64,000 nt of DNA from Podocnemis expansa (lineage: Eukaryota; Chordata; Testudines; Podocnemididae), in the NCBI GenBank assembly GCA_007922195.1, contig ML682024.1:11242572-11306571 (forward strand), in the 5' to 3' direction. Below are positions 21,921 to 33,840 of this stretch, in pieces. The translations under genes were made by a program, and so were the position numbers. Under the pieces are notes generated by a model that was not told the DNA's origin, did no database searches, and worked only from the letters and a program-made list of their open reading frames with translations. Positions within the stretch are counted from its first letter, which is position 1; every line of letters starts with the position of its first letter.

Positions 21921-22488
21921 AGGTACGTCTACACCAGCAATTTAGTTCAACTTAAGGATGCTTAAGTCAACCTAAATTACTCCATGACCACACTGGTCTT
22001 TCATTAAATTGATGTAAGGGCATCCTTAAATCGACCTAATAACTACCAATCATTAGGCTGACTTAATGCTTAAACTGGCCCAATAAGTCAACCTAAAGCC
22101 AGTGTGGACACCCTAGATCAACTTAATTGCCTAAGTCAATCTAGGGCTGGGAAAAAGGGAGCTGCAGCTCCCCCCAGGAAGCTAGGAGTGGCTCCCTTTT
22201 CCCAGGGAGCCAGACATCGCTCCCATGTCCCAGGAGAAGCCATGGCAACCTGCTTGCTGGGGAGCCAGGGATCTCCTTATCCCTGGGAGCCAGGGCTCTC
22301 CCTTGACCTTGCCAGTTGACTTAAATGGTCTACACTTGACTCTTAAGTTGACTTAACAAGGACTGCTGTAAGACAACTTAAGAGTCTAGTGTAGACTCTC
22401 TAAGTCGACTTAAGACGGTTGACTTTAAGTCTATCTTGTTAAGTCAACTTAACAAAGTCAACTTAGCTTTTCTAGTGTAGACATAGCC
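21921..22488. mobile_element. Inverted-repeat element, AGTCGACT family
   Basis: Ends AGGTACGTCTACACCAGC and CTAGTGTAGACATAGCCT. The arms are made of repeated TTAAGTCGACTTAA-like units (GACTTAA, TTAAGTCAAC). The centre (about 22140-22310) is a GC-richer stretch with repeats of GGGAGCCAGG. Non-autonomous, no coding. Confidence 0.6.
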
Positions 22489-25400
22489 TCTGTGATGGAC
22501 ACATTACTCTTTCATTCATGATCACACAGTCCTAGCCTCCGCTCACATTGATGACTATACAAACCCTGCCTTCCCCACACTCTACAAACAACTGCATAAC
22601 AGCCCTGCTCCAGCTACCAGAATTACTCACATAGAAGAGTATTTTGGAAAAACTATTTTCTATTTTAACTGTTCTTAATGCTCTTTGTTTTTGGTTTGGG
22701 TTTCTGGCTTTTGTGAGAGTGGGAACCCTGTGTTTGCTTCTGTTTTTCATTTAATTTCTACTACCTTCTATTCATCTCTCTAGAGAGAGTTGTTGTTTTT
22801 TTTTTAATACAAGTGTCAAAATATTGATCACCTTTTTGGTTTTACAGTGTTGTGAACATTTAATGAATCATTGATTATTTTTTGAAATGGTGGTTTTTAA
22901 TTTGAAAATGGTTTGATTTTTAGGAATTGAAATTTCTCAGTTTTTAAAATACCATAAGCACCAGCATTAACCACAATGATCAAAACTTCATTCTGTCTCC
23001 ACCTATCGCCAATGGCTAGAAGATAGAATTCATTCAACTAAAGAACTCATTGACATTTAATTTTGAAAAATAAATTATTCTTCCTCATGGCATCCTAAAT
23101 CCAGCCCAACATAGGACCTGGTAGACCACTGAATCTAAGAACTCCCCACTGATAGTCTTCTGACCACAGATGGTCAGAATTTTGTGAAGAAAAGTGACAT
23201 TTCCTGCCAAATTTAGGTTCATAGTCCTATTTTAGACTCTGCCGAAATCCACAGAACTCTCACTTGACTGCCGCCTAATCTGCAGATACCTAAATTTTCA
23301 AAAGTTCTCTTAGCATTGATGGTTCTGTCAACAGGCATGTGCATAACTGTGTCACCTAAAGTGTTCAGATATTTGTCTCCCACCTGAGCCCCCGAGCTGT
23401 ACATTTTTTCAAAGAAGAACATCAGATCAGAGGGATACAGCCTAGAGTACTTATATATAACCTTTTACTTTACTAAGGGCCATACAAAAAGAAGAGTGGC
23501 AAATGTGTCCCAACTCTTCATGTTCTGTGCTAGCTGCACTCACATGAATGACTCATTTGGATTCATAATACAGAGACCCTGCTATTTCCCCCTCCCTTTA
23601 TTTGCAGATAAAGTGCTGCAGATCATATCTGACTCTTAAAGCATCTCAGGAAACAAGAAGCCTGAAAGAGAGGAGAATCTTTAAGGTCCTTCATGTGTTC
23701 CTTTTTCACAGAAATGCTTGTGTATCTGAGCATGGCATAGAGGGGGCAGAGACATTGCAATGTCCTTAGTTTATTGATTCCTTTTGCTTCCAGCTTCCAT
23801 TTGTCAAAGTCCCAGATTAGATAAAGAGCGGGTATATTTCTGGCATGATCAAATTTCTTCGGGCTGAATAGTTCTACACTGAAAAGTTACATTGGGATGG
23901 CTACATCCTTCAGGAGGTATGAACAATCCAAACTTCTGAGTGACATACTTAAACCAACCTAACCACTGCTTTTGACAGCATTAGGTCAGTGGAAGAATTC
24001 TGTCCACCAAGCTAAACTTCCCTCAAGGAGATGGAAAAACTACAGAGACAGAAGTACCTCAGGAGTGGTGTGGCTGTAGCATTTTAAATATAAACAGCCT
24101 TAGGCACCATCTGCTGGCTGTTTGTGGGCATCTCTCTTTAAAACAGCTATTTCCACAATGGCCCTTGTCTCTGAAAATTCCACTCCCACCATGTTCATAC
24201 ATATAACACATATATTACCACAATTCTTCTTCCTGTTTTTTTTTCTTTTTTAAACACTTCCAAAACATCATTAAAGTCTTGTTACTGGCCTGATATTTGC
24301 TTCAGATGTGACCCTGTGTAGCCTCCAGTATTGCCAGTGCCTTCACCACTTGGGGCATGTGAGATCTTCACCTACTGCTGTAAAATGACTCAGAGGTCTC
24401 CTTAATGAGATGGTTTTGCCCATTTTCTGCCATCTGCCACTGCCCCTGGTCTTTCCTGCCTTCTGGAGAAGCAGCTGTGGCTATAGGTAGTCCCTCAGGA
24501 AGACACTTGCAAAGACCCAATACCTTTCACACATTTTTAATCCAATTGATGTCAGTGGAGTTAATTCTCATTTCTGTGATGTATGAGAAGAAAACGAGGC
24601 CCAACATACTGTTGCCTCTTTGGAGCCTGCAGGTTAGTCAATGTTCAGATTTGCACCAGAGCTAGACCTGAAATTGTGGCATTGCTGTGGCACGAGGAAA
24701 ATTAAAAAAGGAGGTATAGTCTGTGGTAACTGGGGGCTACAGGGGGAGTGTCCTGGCACTGGCACACAGGGGGAAATCCAGGAAGCCTGGGACATGGGTG
24801 GACCTTGCAGGCTGTGACACCACAAGCAGCTGAAGGGAAACAGAGACCAATGATTCCTTGGGTTTGTCCTGGCACTGCCAAGGGTTCGTGTCAAAGAGCC
24901 TGTGCTGGTATTTGTATATGTGAGACTCTGCCAGCGTGTTTCATGGCATACAAACAAGGAAGGTAGATAAGCAACATGCATGCTCTTTGCTGGAAGGTTG
25001 CACCATAACACAAATACATTTCTTAGAATGCAGAATCTTAACTGTTACTAACAGCCCACCAACTTGGGGTATGCTCCTTTATTAGAGTTACTTCCTCTTT
25101 CGGGTGTGGGGGGAGGAAGATTGTAAATCTATTAATGTACTGCTTGTGTCACTTGTGTTTCTCTACGGAGCTCACTTCTCCCTTCTGCAGCTCTCTCCCA
25201 CTGGTGCTGCCCTTGCAGGACCTCAGTTTCCCAGGGCTGGATTCTTCCAACTTCAGATTCAAATAACAACCCACATATACACATTCATCAATTAACAGAG
25301 TGTGCCGGAGCAGACCAGGCCTATCAGCACTCTCAGCTGACCCCTTATACATCCCTGAACTCAGCAGGCTGGGTCACACAACGCTTCTCTGCTGCCACCT

Positions 25401-25884
25401 TGTGTGCCTCTATACCACATCGGACTAGGCTTGAGCATGCATCTTGAGCAGGCTGGGTCACACAGCACTTTTCAGCTATTACTCTGATATGACCATGGAC
25501 TCAATCAGGCTGATACCCCATTAATGAGCAAACCTTACAAGACTGTGGGCATCACATTGATCTTTGGCTAGGTAAAAGAAGCATTGCTGCAGAGCAATAT
25601 AAGGTAGCCAAGAGCATAAAGGGGAGGGACTGATGTTTTAAAAGCATTTGGCAACTACCTTGATTACAAAAGACATTTTATTGCTAAGTATCTACAACTT
25701 AGAAATAGTAATAAAAAAATTAAAATTGTAATAAGTACAAAAGGAAAGAAAAATATCCCAAATACCTAAACAGTTACAGCATTAATAACCATACAACACA
25801 AGACAAACATCCAGCTACAATATTACCTAGATTCTATTGTATCAGGCCTGTGGAGAGAGATGGACAGTTCTAGCTGAACACAGA
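22489..25884. other. Non-coding stretch
   Basis: No gene is supported. At about 23880-24095 there is a possible old TCTACAC-type element. At 25361-25378 and 25447-25464 the 18-mer AGCAGGCTGGGTCACACA occurs twice. Short open frames show no domain. Confidence 0.4.
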
Positions 25885-26919
25885 GGGTATGTTCACACAC
25901 ACTTCTTATTTCGAAACAACAGGTGTTGTTTCGAAATAAGAACTGCCATGGCCACACGACGCACGGCCATTTTGAAACAAGCAAACCGCTTGTTTTGAAA
26001 TGGCCGCCATTGTTTCAAAATATCTAAAACCTCATTTGGTTTCTAAACAGGGTTGTTTTGAAACCAGAGGTTTCGAAACAGCCCTGTGCGGACATGTTGT
26101 TTCGGAACAAAGTGCTGAGGGGTGCTGAGGGGTGTCCACGGGGAGGGGCGCGGGCCTGCGCCTGACTCCGCGGGTGCCTGCAGGGGGCTGCAGGCACCGG
26201 TGGAGTCAGGCACGGGGCTGTGCCTGACTCCGTGGGTGCCTGTAGGGGGCTGCAGGCACTGGTGGAGTCAGGCGCGGGGCTGTGCCTGACTCTGTGGGTG
26301 CCTGCAGGGGACTGCAGGCACCGGCGGAGTGCAGTGCAGCCTCGCGCCTCATGGTGGCGGGTGCCTGCAGTCCCCTGCAGGTACCTGTCAGGTGAGGCAC
26401 AGCAGTGCGCCTCACCCCAGGGGCTTTAAAGCCCCAGCTGCCCCCAAACCTGGCGGTGGTCCTCGGGATGCTGCTGGAGCCTGCTGCTGCTGAGGCGGAG
26501 TGAGCGCCGGCCCCTGGGAATCCCCAGCGCCCCCGCTCCTGCTGGGGGCGTGGCCAGGGATACCCGGACTGCAGGCACCCGCCAGGTGAGGCGCGGGGCT
26601 GCGCCTCACTCCACTGGTCCCCTGCAGGCACCGGCGGAGTGAGGCACAGCCCCGCGCCTGACTCCGCCAGTGCCTGCAGCCCTCTGCAGGCACCTGTGGG
26701 GTGCAGCGCCCCTCTGTGCTGCACCCTGCAAGTGCCTGCAGTCCCCTCCCCAAGTGAAATAGCAGGTCCATGCTGTGGACCTGCTATTTTGCTCCCTTAT
26801 TTCGAAGGACAAAGTTTTTGTCCTTCGAAATAAGGTGTTTTGAAATAAAAAGTTATTTTGAAACATCTTGTTTTGAAACATCTTGTTTTGAAACAAGACT
26901 GCCCCGTGTGAACATAGCC
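25885..26919. mobile_element. Inverted-repeat element, TTTCGAAA family, with hairpin array
   Basis: Ends GGGTATGTTCACACACAC and CGTGTGAACATAGCC, flanked by AGA on both sides (25882-25884 and 26920-26922). The arms carry TTTCGAAA repeats. The GC-rich core (about 26150-26720) is a run of self-complementary units: GACTCCGYGGGTGCCTGCAG faces CTGCAGGCACCGGTGGAGTC within each unit. Open frames over the core are shadows of this composition. The left arm is closely similar to the element at 13589. Confidence 0.65.
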
Positions 26920-27884
26920 AGAGAAAAAGAGGGAGAGAAAGAGAAAGTTGGGGGGGTGTCTTACCACTCTATGTAGCCGAAAGGTTCCCAGGAAACAGGC
27001 TGTGCAGCTGAGGGTCAGCATGCTGACAGCAAGGAAACAGGTAAAATCCCAGTGGAAATTATATAGCTTTTTAGATCCAGGAACAGAGACTCAGTCTTGG
27101 TTTTGGGTAAAGGTCTTTTTATAAGGATTTGTTTAAGTGGACAATAAACATTCCTGGCTGTGGAGGTAATGGTTCAGGGAAGTTGACAATACAATTAGGC
27201 AAATTCAGTATTTTGGGTATCAATTAGCATGTCTATGATCAGAGTAGTCTGATAATTGCTGAGCTTGTTAATTTTGGTGTAAGATCCTCCATCATGCAAT
27301 GCTTCCCTGCTTCTTCAATCCCAGAGTTCAGTGTGGTTCCTGCTTCTTCAGTCCCAGAGTTCAGTGCAATTCCTGCTTTGGAGCTTTGTTCTCCATACTT
27401 GATGCAAATGAAGTTTCCTTTAGTGTGCTGATGGCTTTTGGATATGAGTAGATAAAAGATGTCTCCCATTCCCTTTTCACTGTTTTCGGTTTCCTGTTCA
27501 AGGAGAATTTGAGGGGGTGGGGGGGGTGACACAGGCTGGATACTATGCTCTGATTCCTCATGAGTGCAGAGCTAACAAGTAACATAACATGCAATAACAA
27601 AACACAGAGGGAGAGAAAGCAGGCTGGTCCCTGAGACAGACAGTCCCAACACACCTCACCTTGCTCTAGGATGGCTTTTCCAAAAATGACTCACACACTG
27701 GCCAACAGAGCTTCATTACAAATGAATTACTGTGTAATATTATCTTTCTCTCTATCATTTATTGCAAATCCATGTGATCATTATGAAACCCCAATCATCT
27801 AGCAAAGAATAACGTGTGCCTACTTTTTCTTAAAAGTTAGTAATGAAGTTCTGCTTTATGACAGAGCCTGACTTTTGCTTATAG
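26920..27884. other. Non-coding stretch with a short tandem repeat
   Basis: At 27302-27385 a unit of about 41 bp (TTCCTGCTTCTTCARTCCCA, then GAGTTCAGTG) is present twice. Nothing else is recognised. Confidence 0.45.
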
Positions 27885-28524
27885 TAGTGGTAGCCAAACT
27901 TATGGAACTCAAGAGCCACACGAGTGGATTATTAAGCCATCGAGAGCCACACTAAGGCATATAGCCATATAGTTTTACCTACTCCAAAATTACTAAGTTT
28001 AAAATTCATTGCACACTTTAATTTTATCATAAAAAGAGGGCAAATATTGATCCTACTAATGTCAGATTCTAATAATTACTTAAGATTACCATGAAGACTA
28101 GGCCTATACAGTAAAATCTTAGCCGTTGTTCTATGTAGAAGACTGCAGACTAGTGGTGAGTTTTTTAAAGTCACGACCATGCCACACTTCTCCCCCCCCC
28201 CATCCCTGACCATGCCTCCACTTCTCCCCGCCATCCCTACCATGCCATTGCTTCTCCCCGCCATCCTAATACCTTCCAGAACCCCCAGGACCTGACTTTG
28301 GCTCTCCTGGGCCAACAACCCCCTCCTCAGGTCCCCCTTACCTGGCCGCTCCAGTGGTTGGGCACAGTCTGGGGCTCCCCCCACAAGCATGCTCAGGGGT
28401 GGGAGATTTAAATCTCCTAGGCTGGGGCTGCTTTCCTAATTGATTTGCTGACGTTCTTCCACAAGCCGCATTTTTTCATTCAAGAGCTGCAAGGGGCTCC
28501 CGAGCTGCAGTTTGGCCACACCTG
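27885..28524. mobile_element. hAT-type non-autonomous transposon with perfect 8-bp duplication
   Basis: The termini TAGTGGTAGCCAAACTT and AGTTTGGCCACACCTG form an imperfect inverted repeat of the hAT type. It is flanked by a perfect 8-bp target duplication GCTTATAG (27877-27884 and 28525-28532). The core holds a C-rich tandem repeat (CATCCCT...CACTTCTCCCCGC, about 28197-28265). No transposase is present. Confidence 0.75.
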
Positions 28525-28532
28525 GCTTATAG

Positions 28533-29267
28533 CATGGCCTGGCTTGGCTGGCTGTGGTTCCAACTTCAGCTTATGCACCAGGCCCTGTATTCCAGGCTCT
28601 CATCCTCTCTATACTACAGTCCCCTGATTTTTGTCTTTTTGTAAGAAAAGTGTTTACCCATCATCCCAGAAAATCATCATGCAGATAACTGAGTGGGCTA
28701 AAATTTGTTATATGGGCACCTAATATTACTATCCATTTATTCATGCACCATCTGTCATTTGTCTACACATTCTCTCGTATGAACTGTTGACAGCTTCTTT
28801 CAGTAAAACCTTTTAGTCCCCATTCAGTGGGCCTGGAAATATTAGCTGGTGTTTAGCTGAAAGGTTTAGTCTTAGAGTTGTTCTGAAATACTTCAGTGCT
28901 TCAACAGATGAGAACAACTCCTGCTTAATAAAAAAATTATTTTTGTTTTCAATTGCATTATTTATAGAAGCAAAAATATATATACATACATTTAGAACTG
29001 TTGCCTTTCTGAGGCCTTTTTTGCAAAAACAATTGGTTATTAATAATATTATGATTATATGAACCATAATATTAAAGTGATGTGGTGCCACTTATATTTT
29101 TTAAAAAAGAATAAAATTGGCTTTCATTGCAACAAAAGTGAAGTAAAAAAATGAGTCACATGACACACAACATGCAACACAAGACAACAAACAGGACATA
29201 TAGGACAAACTTACAATTAAAGATGAATGGTGCCAGAATTGTCTTTATACCTACACAAAATAAGGCA
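28533..29267. other. Non-coding AT-rich stretch
   Basis: No supported gene or repeat. Confidence 0.4.
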
Positions 29268-29270
29268 TTA

Positions 29271-30932
29271 AGGATATATCCACACACAGCTTTTAAATTG
29301 AAATAATGCTGCTTATTTCAATTTTAAAATGGTTAGCTCCATCATTTTGCTATAAGTCATACTGATATAATAAAACCTAATTTTATATCGAAATGACAGT
29401 TAAATCGAAACTGTTATATTGATATAACAATGTATGGACGTGTTATATCTCTATAACCATTATATTGATTTAAACCCTGGTTAGACCTTCCTCCCAGGGT
29501 GCATGGTTCAGCACCCTGGCTGGAGGGGTGGGGGGGAAGGGACCCCCCACACACACCTGGCTTTCCCAGCCCTAGTGGGGTGGTAGGGCAAGGGACCCTG
29601 CAAGCCTTCCATCCAGCACGGAAGCTGGGTGGCAGGGAAGGGATCCCCAAGCGCTAGCTGGGGAGTGGGGGAAGGGACCCCTACATGCCTTGCTCCTCAA
29701 GTGCTCGCTAGGCAGCAGGGGAAAAGATTCCCATGTGCCCAGTTTCCCTGCACTATCTGGGCTGCGGAGGAAGGTACCCCGCATGCCCAGCTCCTGGCAA
29801 GCAAGCCAGGTGGTGGGGAAGGGACTGCATGCTCCCGGTGATCCCATCGCTAGCCAGGCAGTGGGGAGAAGGGCTGCATGGCTGCAGGTGCACTTGCTGG
29901 TGCCAGGGGAAGGGGCCCCCAGGCCAACTAGAGCTGCACTAGCCAGGCTGCAGCGATTGCACCCCCAGGTCCCGGTGTACTCTCCAGGCTGCGGGGGAGA
30001 TGGGACCCACATATTTGGCTTTTAGAGCACTCCCCATGCACCAAAAGCCAGGGGAGGGGGTCCCATCTTCCCGACTGCCCAGGGAGCATGCCGGGAGCCA
30101 GGAATGCGTTCCCTGCAGCAATTTTCCCTCTAATTATTCATAGGCTGTGAGCGCAAAACATTTCTTTGTGTGCACCAATATTAGCACTATTGATTTTTTT
30201 TTTGTGCACACCTTATTTTGTTGTGTGCATGGGTTTCATGACCTGTGTGCACATGCACATGCACACAGCTTAGAGGGAACAGTGCCGTGCAGTCCAGCTA
30301 CTGTAGCTGTAGCCAGCCTGGGGTTCCCTTGCCCCAGCACCAGCAAATGTGCTGGGAGCCGGGCTCAGGGTGCAATTCTTCCCACTGCCTGGCTAGCAGT
30401 GGGTGTGCTGGGTGCACGGGGTCCCTTCCCTGCTGCCCAGCTTGCTTGCGGGGAGCCAAGGATGCAGGGTGCCTTTCCCTGCAGCTCAGCCACTGCAAGG
30501 AAGCTGGGAGCGTGGGGATTCCTTCCCCCACTCCCCGACGAGTGCTTGGGGAGCCGGGCATGTGGGGGTACCTTCTCCCCCCTATCTGGCTGAGCCCAAG
30601 GCTGCAGCCAGTCTGGGGGGATGTCTTCCTCCCTTGCTGGGCTCAGGGAGGCCAGAGCCAGTGAGGGATGATTTTCCCCTGCCACTGGAGAGCCAGGCAG
30701 TGGATTGGGTGGCAACATGGCCCTGCCAGGGAGCCATGTTGCCACACCTCCCAGGTTGCCCTTCTCCTAAATCAAAATAGCAAGTCCAGTCCCTGGACAT
30801 GCTAGTTCGATTTGGGCTTGTTGGTGTCGACCTGTTAAATCAATTTAACTTCCATCACTTTAATGATTTTTATAGTGATTCAATTAGATAGCTTCAAGTT
30901 AAATCAATTTAACTGCTGTGTATGGACATAGC
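29271..30932. mobile_element. Large inverted-repeat element, AATCGATT family, TTA duplication
   Basis: The ends AGGATATATCCACACACAGC and GCTGTGTATGGACATAGC are inverted repeats, flanked by TTA at 29268-29270 and 30933-30935. Like the element at 11447, it has arms with TTATATCGATATAA-type repeats and two GC-rich minisatellite blocks in opposite orientation (about 29500-30030 with AAGGGACCCC, and 30300-30680 with GGGGTCCCTTCCC). A separate small element is inserted at 30124-30280. Open frames in the GC-rich blocks are not genes. Confidence 0.65.
30124..30280. mobile_element. Small inverted-repeat element (hAT-like), nested
   Basis: TTCCCTCTAA at the left and TTAGAGGGAA at the right are a 10-bp inverted repeat. 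The interior is GTGTGCACC/GTGCACAC-rich and itself partly palindromic. It lies between the two GC-rich halves of the host element. No clear target duplication was seen. Confidence 0.55.
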
Positions 30933-30935
30933 TTA

Positions 30936-31845
30936 AGAGCCTAGTTATTAAAGTAATTCATTTTGGAAAATAGGTAGACAAAAGCATTAAACATTTACAT
31001 ATATAAGTTATCTTTTTATTTAAAACTTTTTAATAGAAATTGATAAAATATCATTTTAAATTTTCTGACAACTTTGCTGTATTAATTTAATTAACTTAAG
31101 ACAGTTTATTTTTTTCATATAACTTTTATTTTAAAACTGTTGCTATATGGAAATAAGAAAGTTGTTTCATATATTAATTTATGGCCAGGACTAGAAAAAG
31201 AGTTAACATTTCTGGTGACAAGTTCCAAAGTGGTACCTGTGTTAGTCTAGTTTAGCAAAATAAACAAGGGGTCTGGCTGCACTTTTAAAGACAAACACAT
31301 TTATTCATCGCATGAGCTTTCATAGGAGAATGTCCCACCTTGTCAGATGCTTTGAAGATGGGGAATTTACAGAATGGGAGGAAAATATATCTTCAAGAAA
31401 GTTAAGAGTATTTCTAATTGTTACATTTCTGAAGGGTTAACATAAGTAATTTATTAGATTTATTTAAAGTAAAGAATTCACCTTGTTTTCTCTGTTTGTT
31501 TGTTGTTGCGTTATCTTTTTCTGAAACAAAGTGCTGCAATAACTATAACTTTAAAACAAAGGGAGGACAGATGTGAAGTGTGTGTAGCCAGGGAGAGGAA
31601 CCCAAAAAGGGAGAGAGACCTGAGCCAAGAGATTGGTTATGTTTGTCAGGTCATTGTTAGGTAAAGACAGAAGCCAGTTTAGCAGACTGAGTGACAGTAT
31701 AAAGGGAAATGTAGTACATAAAAATATTTGAAAAAGACACTATATTATTAGCTCTGGGTAAAGAGTGGGACTGCATGGTTTAAAGCAGATGGTTGGGAAC
31801 CCACTGTCCCTTCAGTATTTAGCCTGCCTGTGAGAAGAAATGATG
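30936..31845. other. Non-coding stretch with a Penelope-like terminus
   Basis: At about 31211-31365 there is a copy of the Penelope-like terminal repeat (TTCCAAAGTGGTACCTGTGT, AAATAAACAAGGGGTCTGG, GCATGAGCTTTCATAGGAGA). The rest is AT-rich without features. Confidence 0.5.
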
Positions 31846-32125
31846 GGTTACTTGCCAGTAACAGTCCTTCTTCGAGATGGGCTCATTCAGTATCAGGTGT
31901 ATCCACGCTGCAGCAAATGATTGGTTGGAAACTCTTTTGCCCTAGCCTTTCAGGAAAGGGCTGGTGGCCACCCCCCCCCCCTTGTCACCCTATGGCTATG
32001 TATGTGACCGCTGCCCAGCCCCTCCTCAGTCCCTAAAAGTTGCCAACTCTGAGTTGCGGGACGGTGGGAGAATTGTGAATGAATCCAAGCAGCCCATCTC
32101 AAAGAAGGACAGTTACTGGTAAGTA
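31846..32125. repeat. DIRS-like terminal repeat with internal complementary segment
   Basis: GGTTACTTGCCAGTAACAGT at 31847 pairs with ACAGTTACTGGTAAGTAACC near 32105, giving about 37 bp of near-perfect inverted repeat 280 bp apart. It fits the terminal repeat plus internal complementary region of DIRS elements, or a short inverted-repeat element derived from one. Confidence 0.55.
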
Positions 32126-33520
32126 ACCCACCATTCTTCGAGTGCTGCTTGGATACATTCAGTATCAGGTGACTGCTAGCCATGCTGATGGATGGTGGGC
32201 GGAGTTGGTTCTTACCCACCTTCAGCACTACTATTCCCACAAGAGTCAGTGACCCAGATAACAAAAGTCCATAAGGGTTACCTAGAGAATCAGTATAAGG
32301 ACCATAACACAGGTAGAGAAAACTTTGAGATAGAGCGGTCTGACCTAAGAGGGGAGGATGAAAGGCCTACATCACTTGAGTGCTCCCCAACCTGCAGACA
32401 CAAGAAGCAGTGACATACTACTGTCACCTTATTATAAGGCATCAGAATGAAACGCAGTTACCGAAACATGATCAGGGAGCCATCTTCAAATGTGAACCTG
32501 AGAAGATGGCGGCACACATCTGCCAAGGCAAATGATCGGAGACCTAGCTGGCCTCAAATCTAGAAGTACGTTAGCTGGAGATGGGAGTATTAGCATGACC
32601 CAGAGAAAACACGGTCTACTAGTGGCAAATACCTAGAGCCAGAAGAAGCAAGGGGGAAAGGAAGGGAAGAGAGGAAATAGGATCCTTGCTGGTCCGCCAA
32701 GGCAGGTCGCAAGGAGGCATTAACAATAGGCGACCATCTATCAAGACACAACATTTCAGCAGCTGACCTGGATTAGCCCCTAAAACCAAGGGCAGTTTCC
32801 CTAGAAGCGCACGGTTAGCCATAGTTTGCCACAGGTGCTGGGACTCAGAGATGAGACAATCTGAGACAGGGAGACCATACGGAACTTTATTTGTTTATGT
32901 GTTTGTTTAAAGCTCTGAGATCCAGAACGGGTCTCAGGTCCCCCTTTGATTTGGGAACCGGAACGTAGTGGGAGTAAAACCTTTTCCCCCTGTTCCCACT
33001 TTGGGACCTTCTCTATGCGGACCTTATATTATTTGCCTGTGGTCCATAACGGTATGATCTCTACCTGTATTTTCAACATTGTTATACACAAAGGAGTCAG
33101 AGGTGCGGCCCCAGGGTCAGTGTACCAGTCCTGATGGTGAGCTGAGTCTGAGACCACCGTTGGTGTAAGAGGTTTAATTTCCACCACAGTGGAGAGAAAA
33201 AGGAAGACCTTAAGGGTCCAGGTACAAGGGGCGAAGGGGAGGTTAGCACCATTTGTCGAAGATGGAGTGAAGTATGTCACTGAGGTAGGGTGCACTCCCA
33301 CCTTGCCTCTTCACTGCATTTTGTCCCCCACCCCATGTGTGTGGTTTGTTTTTTTTTTTTTTTTTTTTTTTTTACTGGGGACAGCCACTAGGGAGGGAAG
33401 TAGAAAGGGAGACCATTGGTGAAGGTCATGATTCCTTGACATGAGCAGCCTACATGAGCCAACAGGACATGTGACTGGGGCGGCTGTCATTATGGTGAAT
33501 CCCTAACCTGGAAAAGACTC
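32126..33520 (-). pseudogene. DIRS-like RT fragment and degraded sequence
   Basis: Translating the minus strand from about 32980 gives YVPVPKSKGDLRPVLDLRAL and then, after a one-base shift, IKFRMVSL. This is the first conserved block of DIRS reverse transcriptases. Beyond it (below 32845) the sequence no longer follows RT, so the catalytic blocks are deleted. A 25-base T run lies at 33349-33373. Confidence 0.6.
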
Positions 33521-33524
33521 TAAA

Positions 33525-33840
33525 AGGTGGTAAAGTCCAGGAGCGTCGCTGCCCCAGGGAAGGACCTGGGGCACCAGCCCAGGATCCCTGGCCCCTGACT
33601 GCAGGCCGTGCCCCCTGGCTGGGGACATGGCAGGGACTGGCAGCCACAGCAGCAGGACCCCCCAGCCTAGGAAGGGGCCAGAAGTGGCTGCCACCACTGC
33701 AGGTGGCCAGGCCTAGGATCTCTGGCTGGATCCAGCTGGAGACTGGAAGAGGCAGGGGCCCCACCAGGACCCGGGGCACTGATGCCAGGATTCAGGGCAC
33801 AGGCCCCCGTGTGCCAAGCACCAGCGATGCCCCTGGTAGA
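33525..33840 (-). repeat. GC-rich repeat element, inverse copy of the one at 58.5 kb
   Basis: Reverse complement starts AGGGGCATCGCTGGTGCTTG and ends GGGGCAGCGACGCTCCTGGA. The same ends and similar interior (GGATCC.TGGCCCC, CCAGC..GGGGA) are found at 58500-58975 on the plus strand. The two ends are themselves related as an inverted repeat (GGGGCRTCGCTG). Confidence 0.5.

Noticed and set aside
26206..26896. Open frames with repeated SGAG/CTPPVPAG segments
   Set aside because: Reading through the hairpin array; the repeat unit explains the repeated peptide.
29572..30780. Open frames similar to those at 11.7-12.7 kb
   Set aside because: Same minisatellite family; no start context, no domain.
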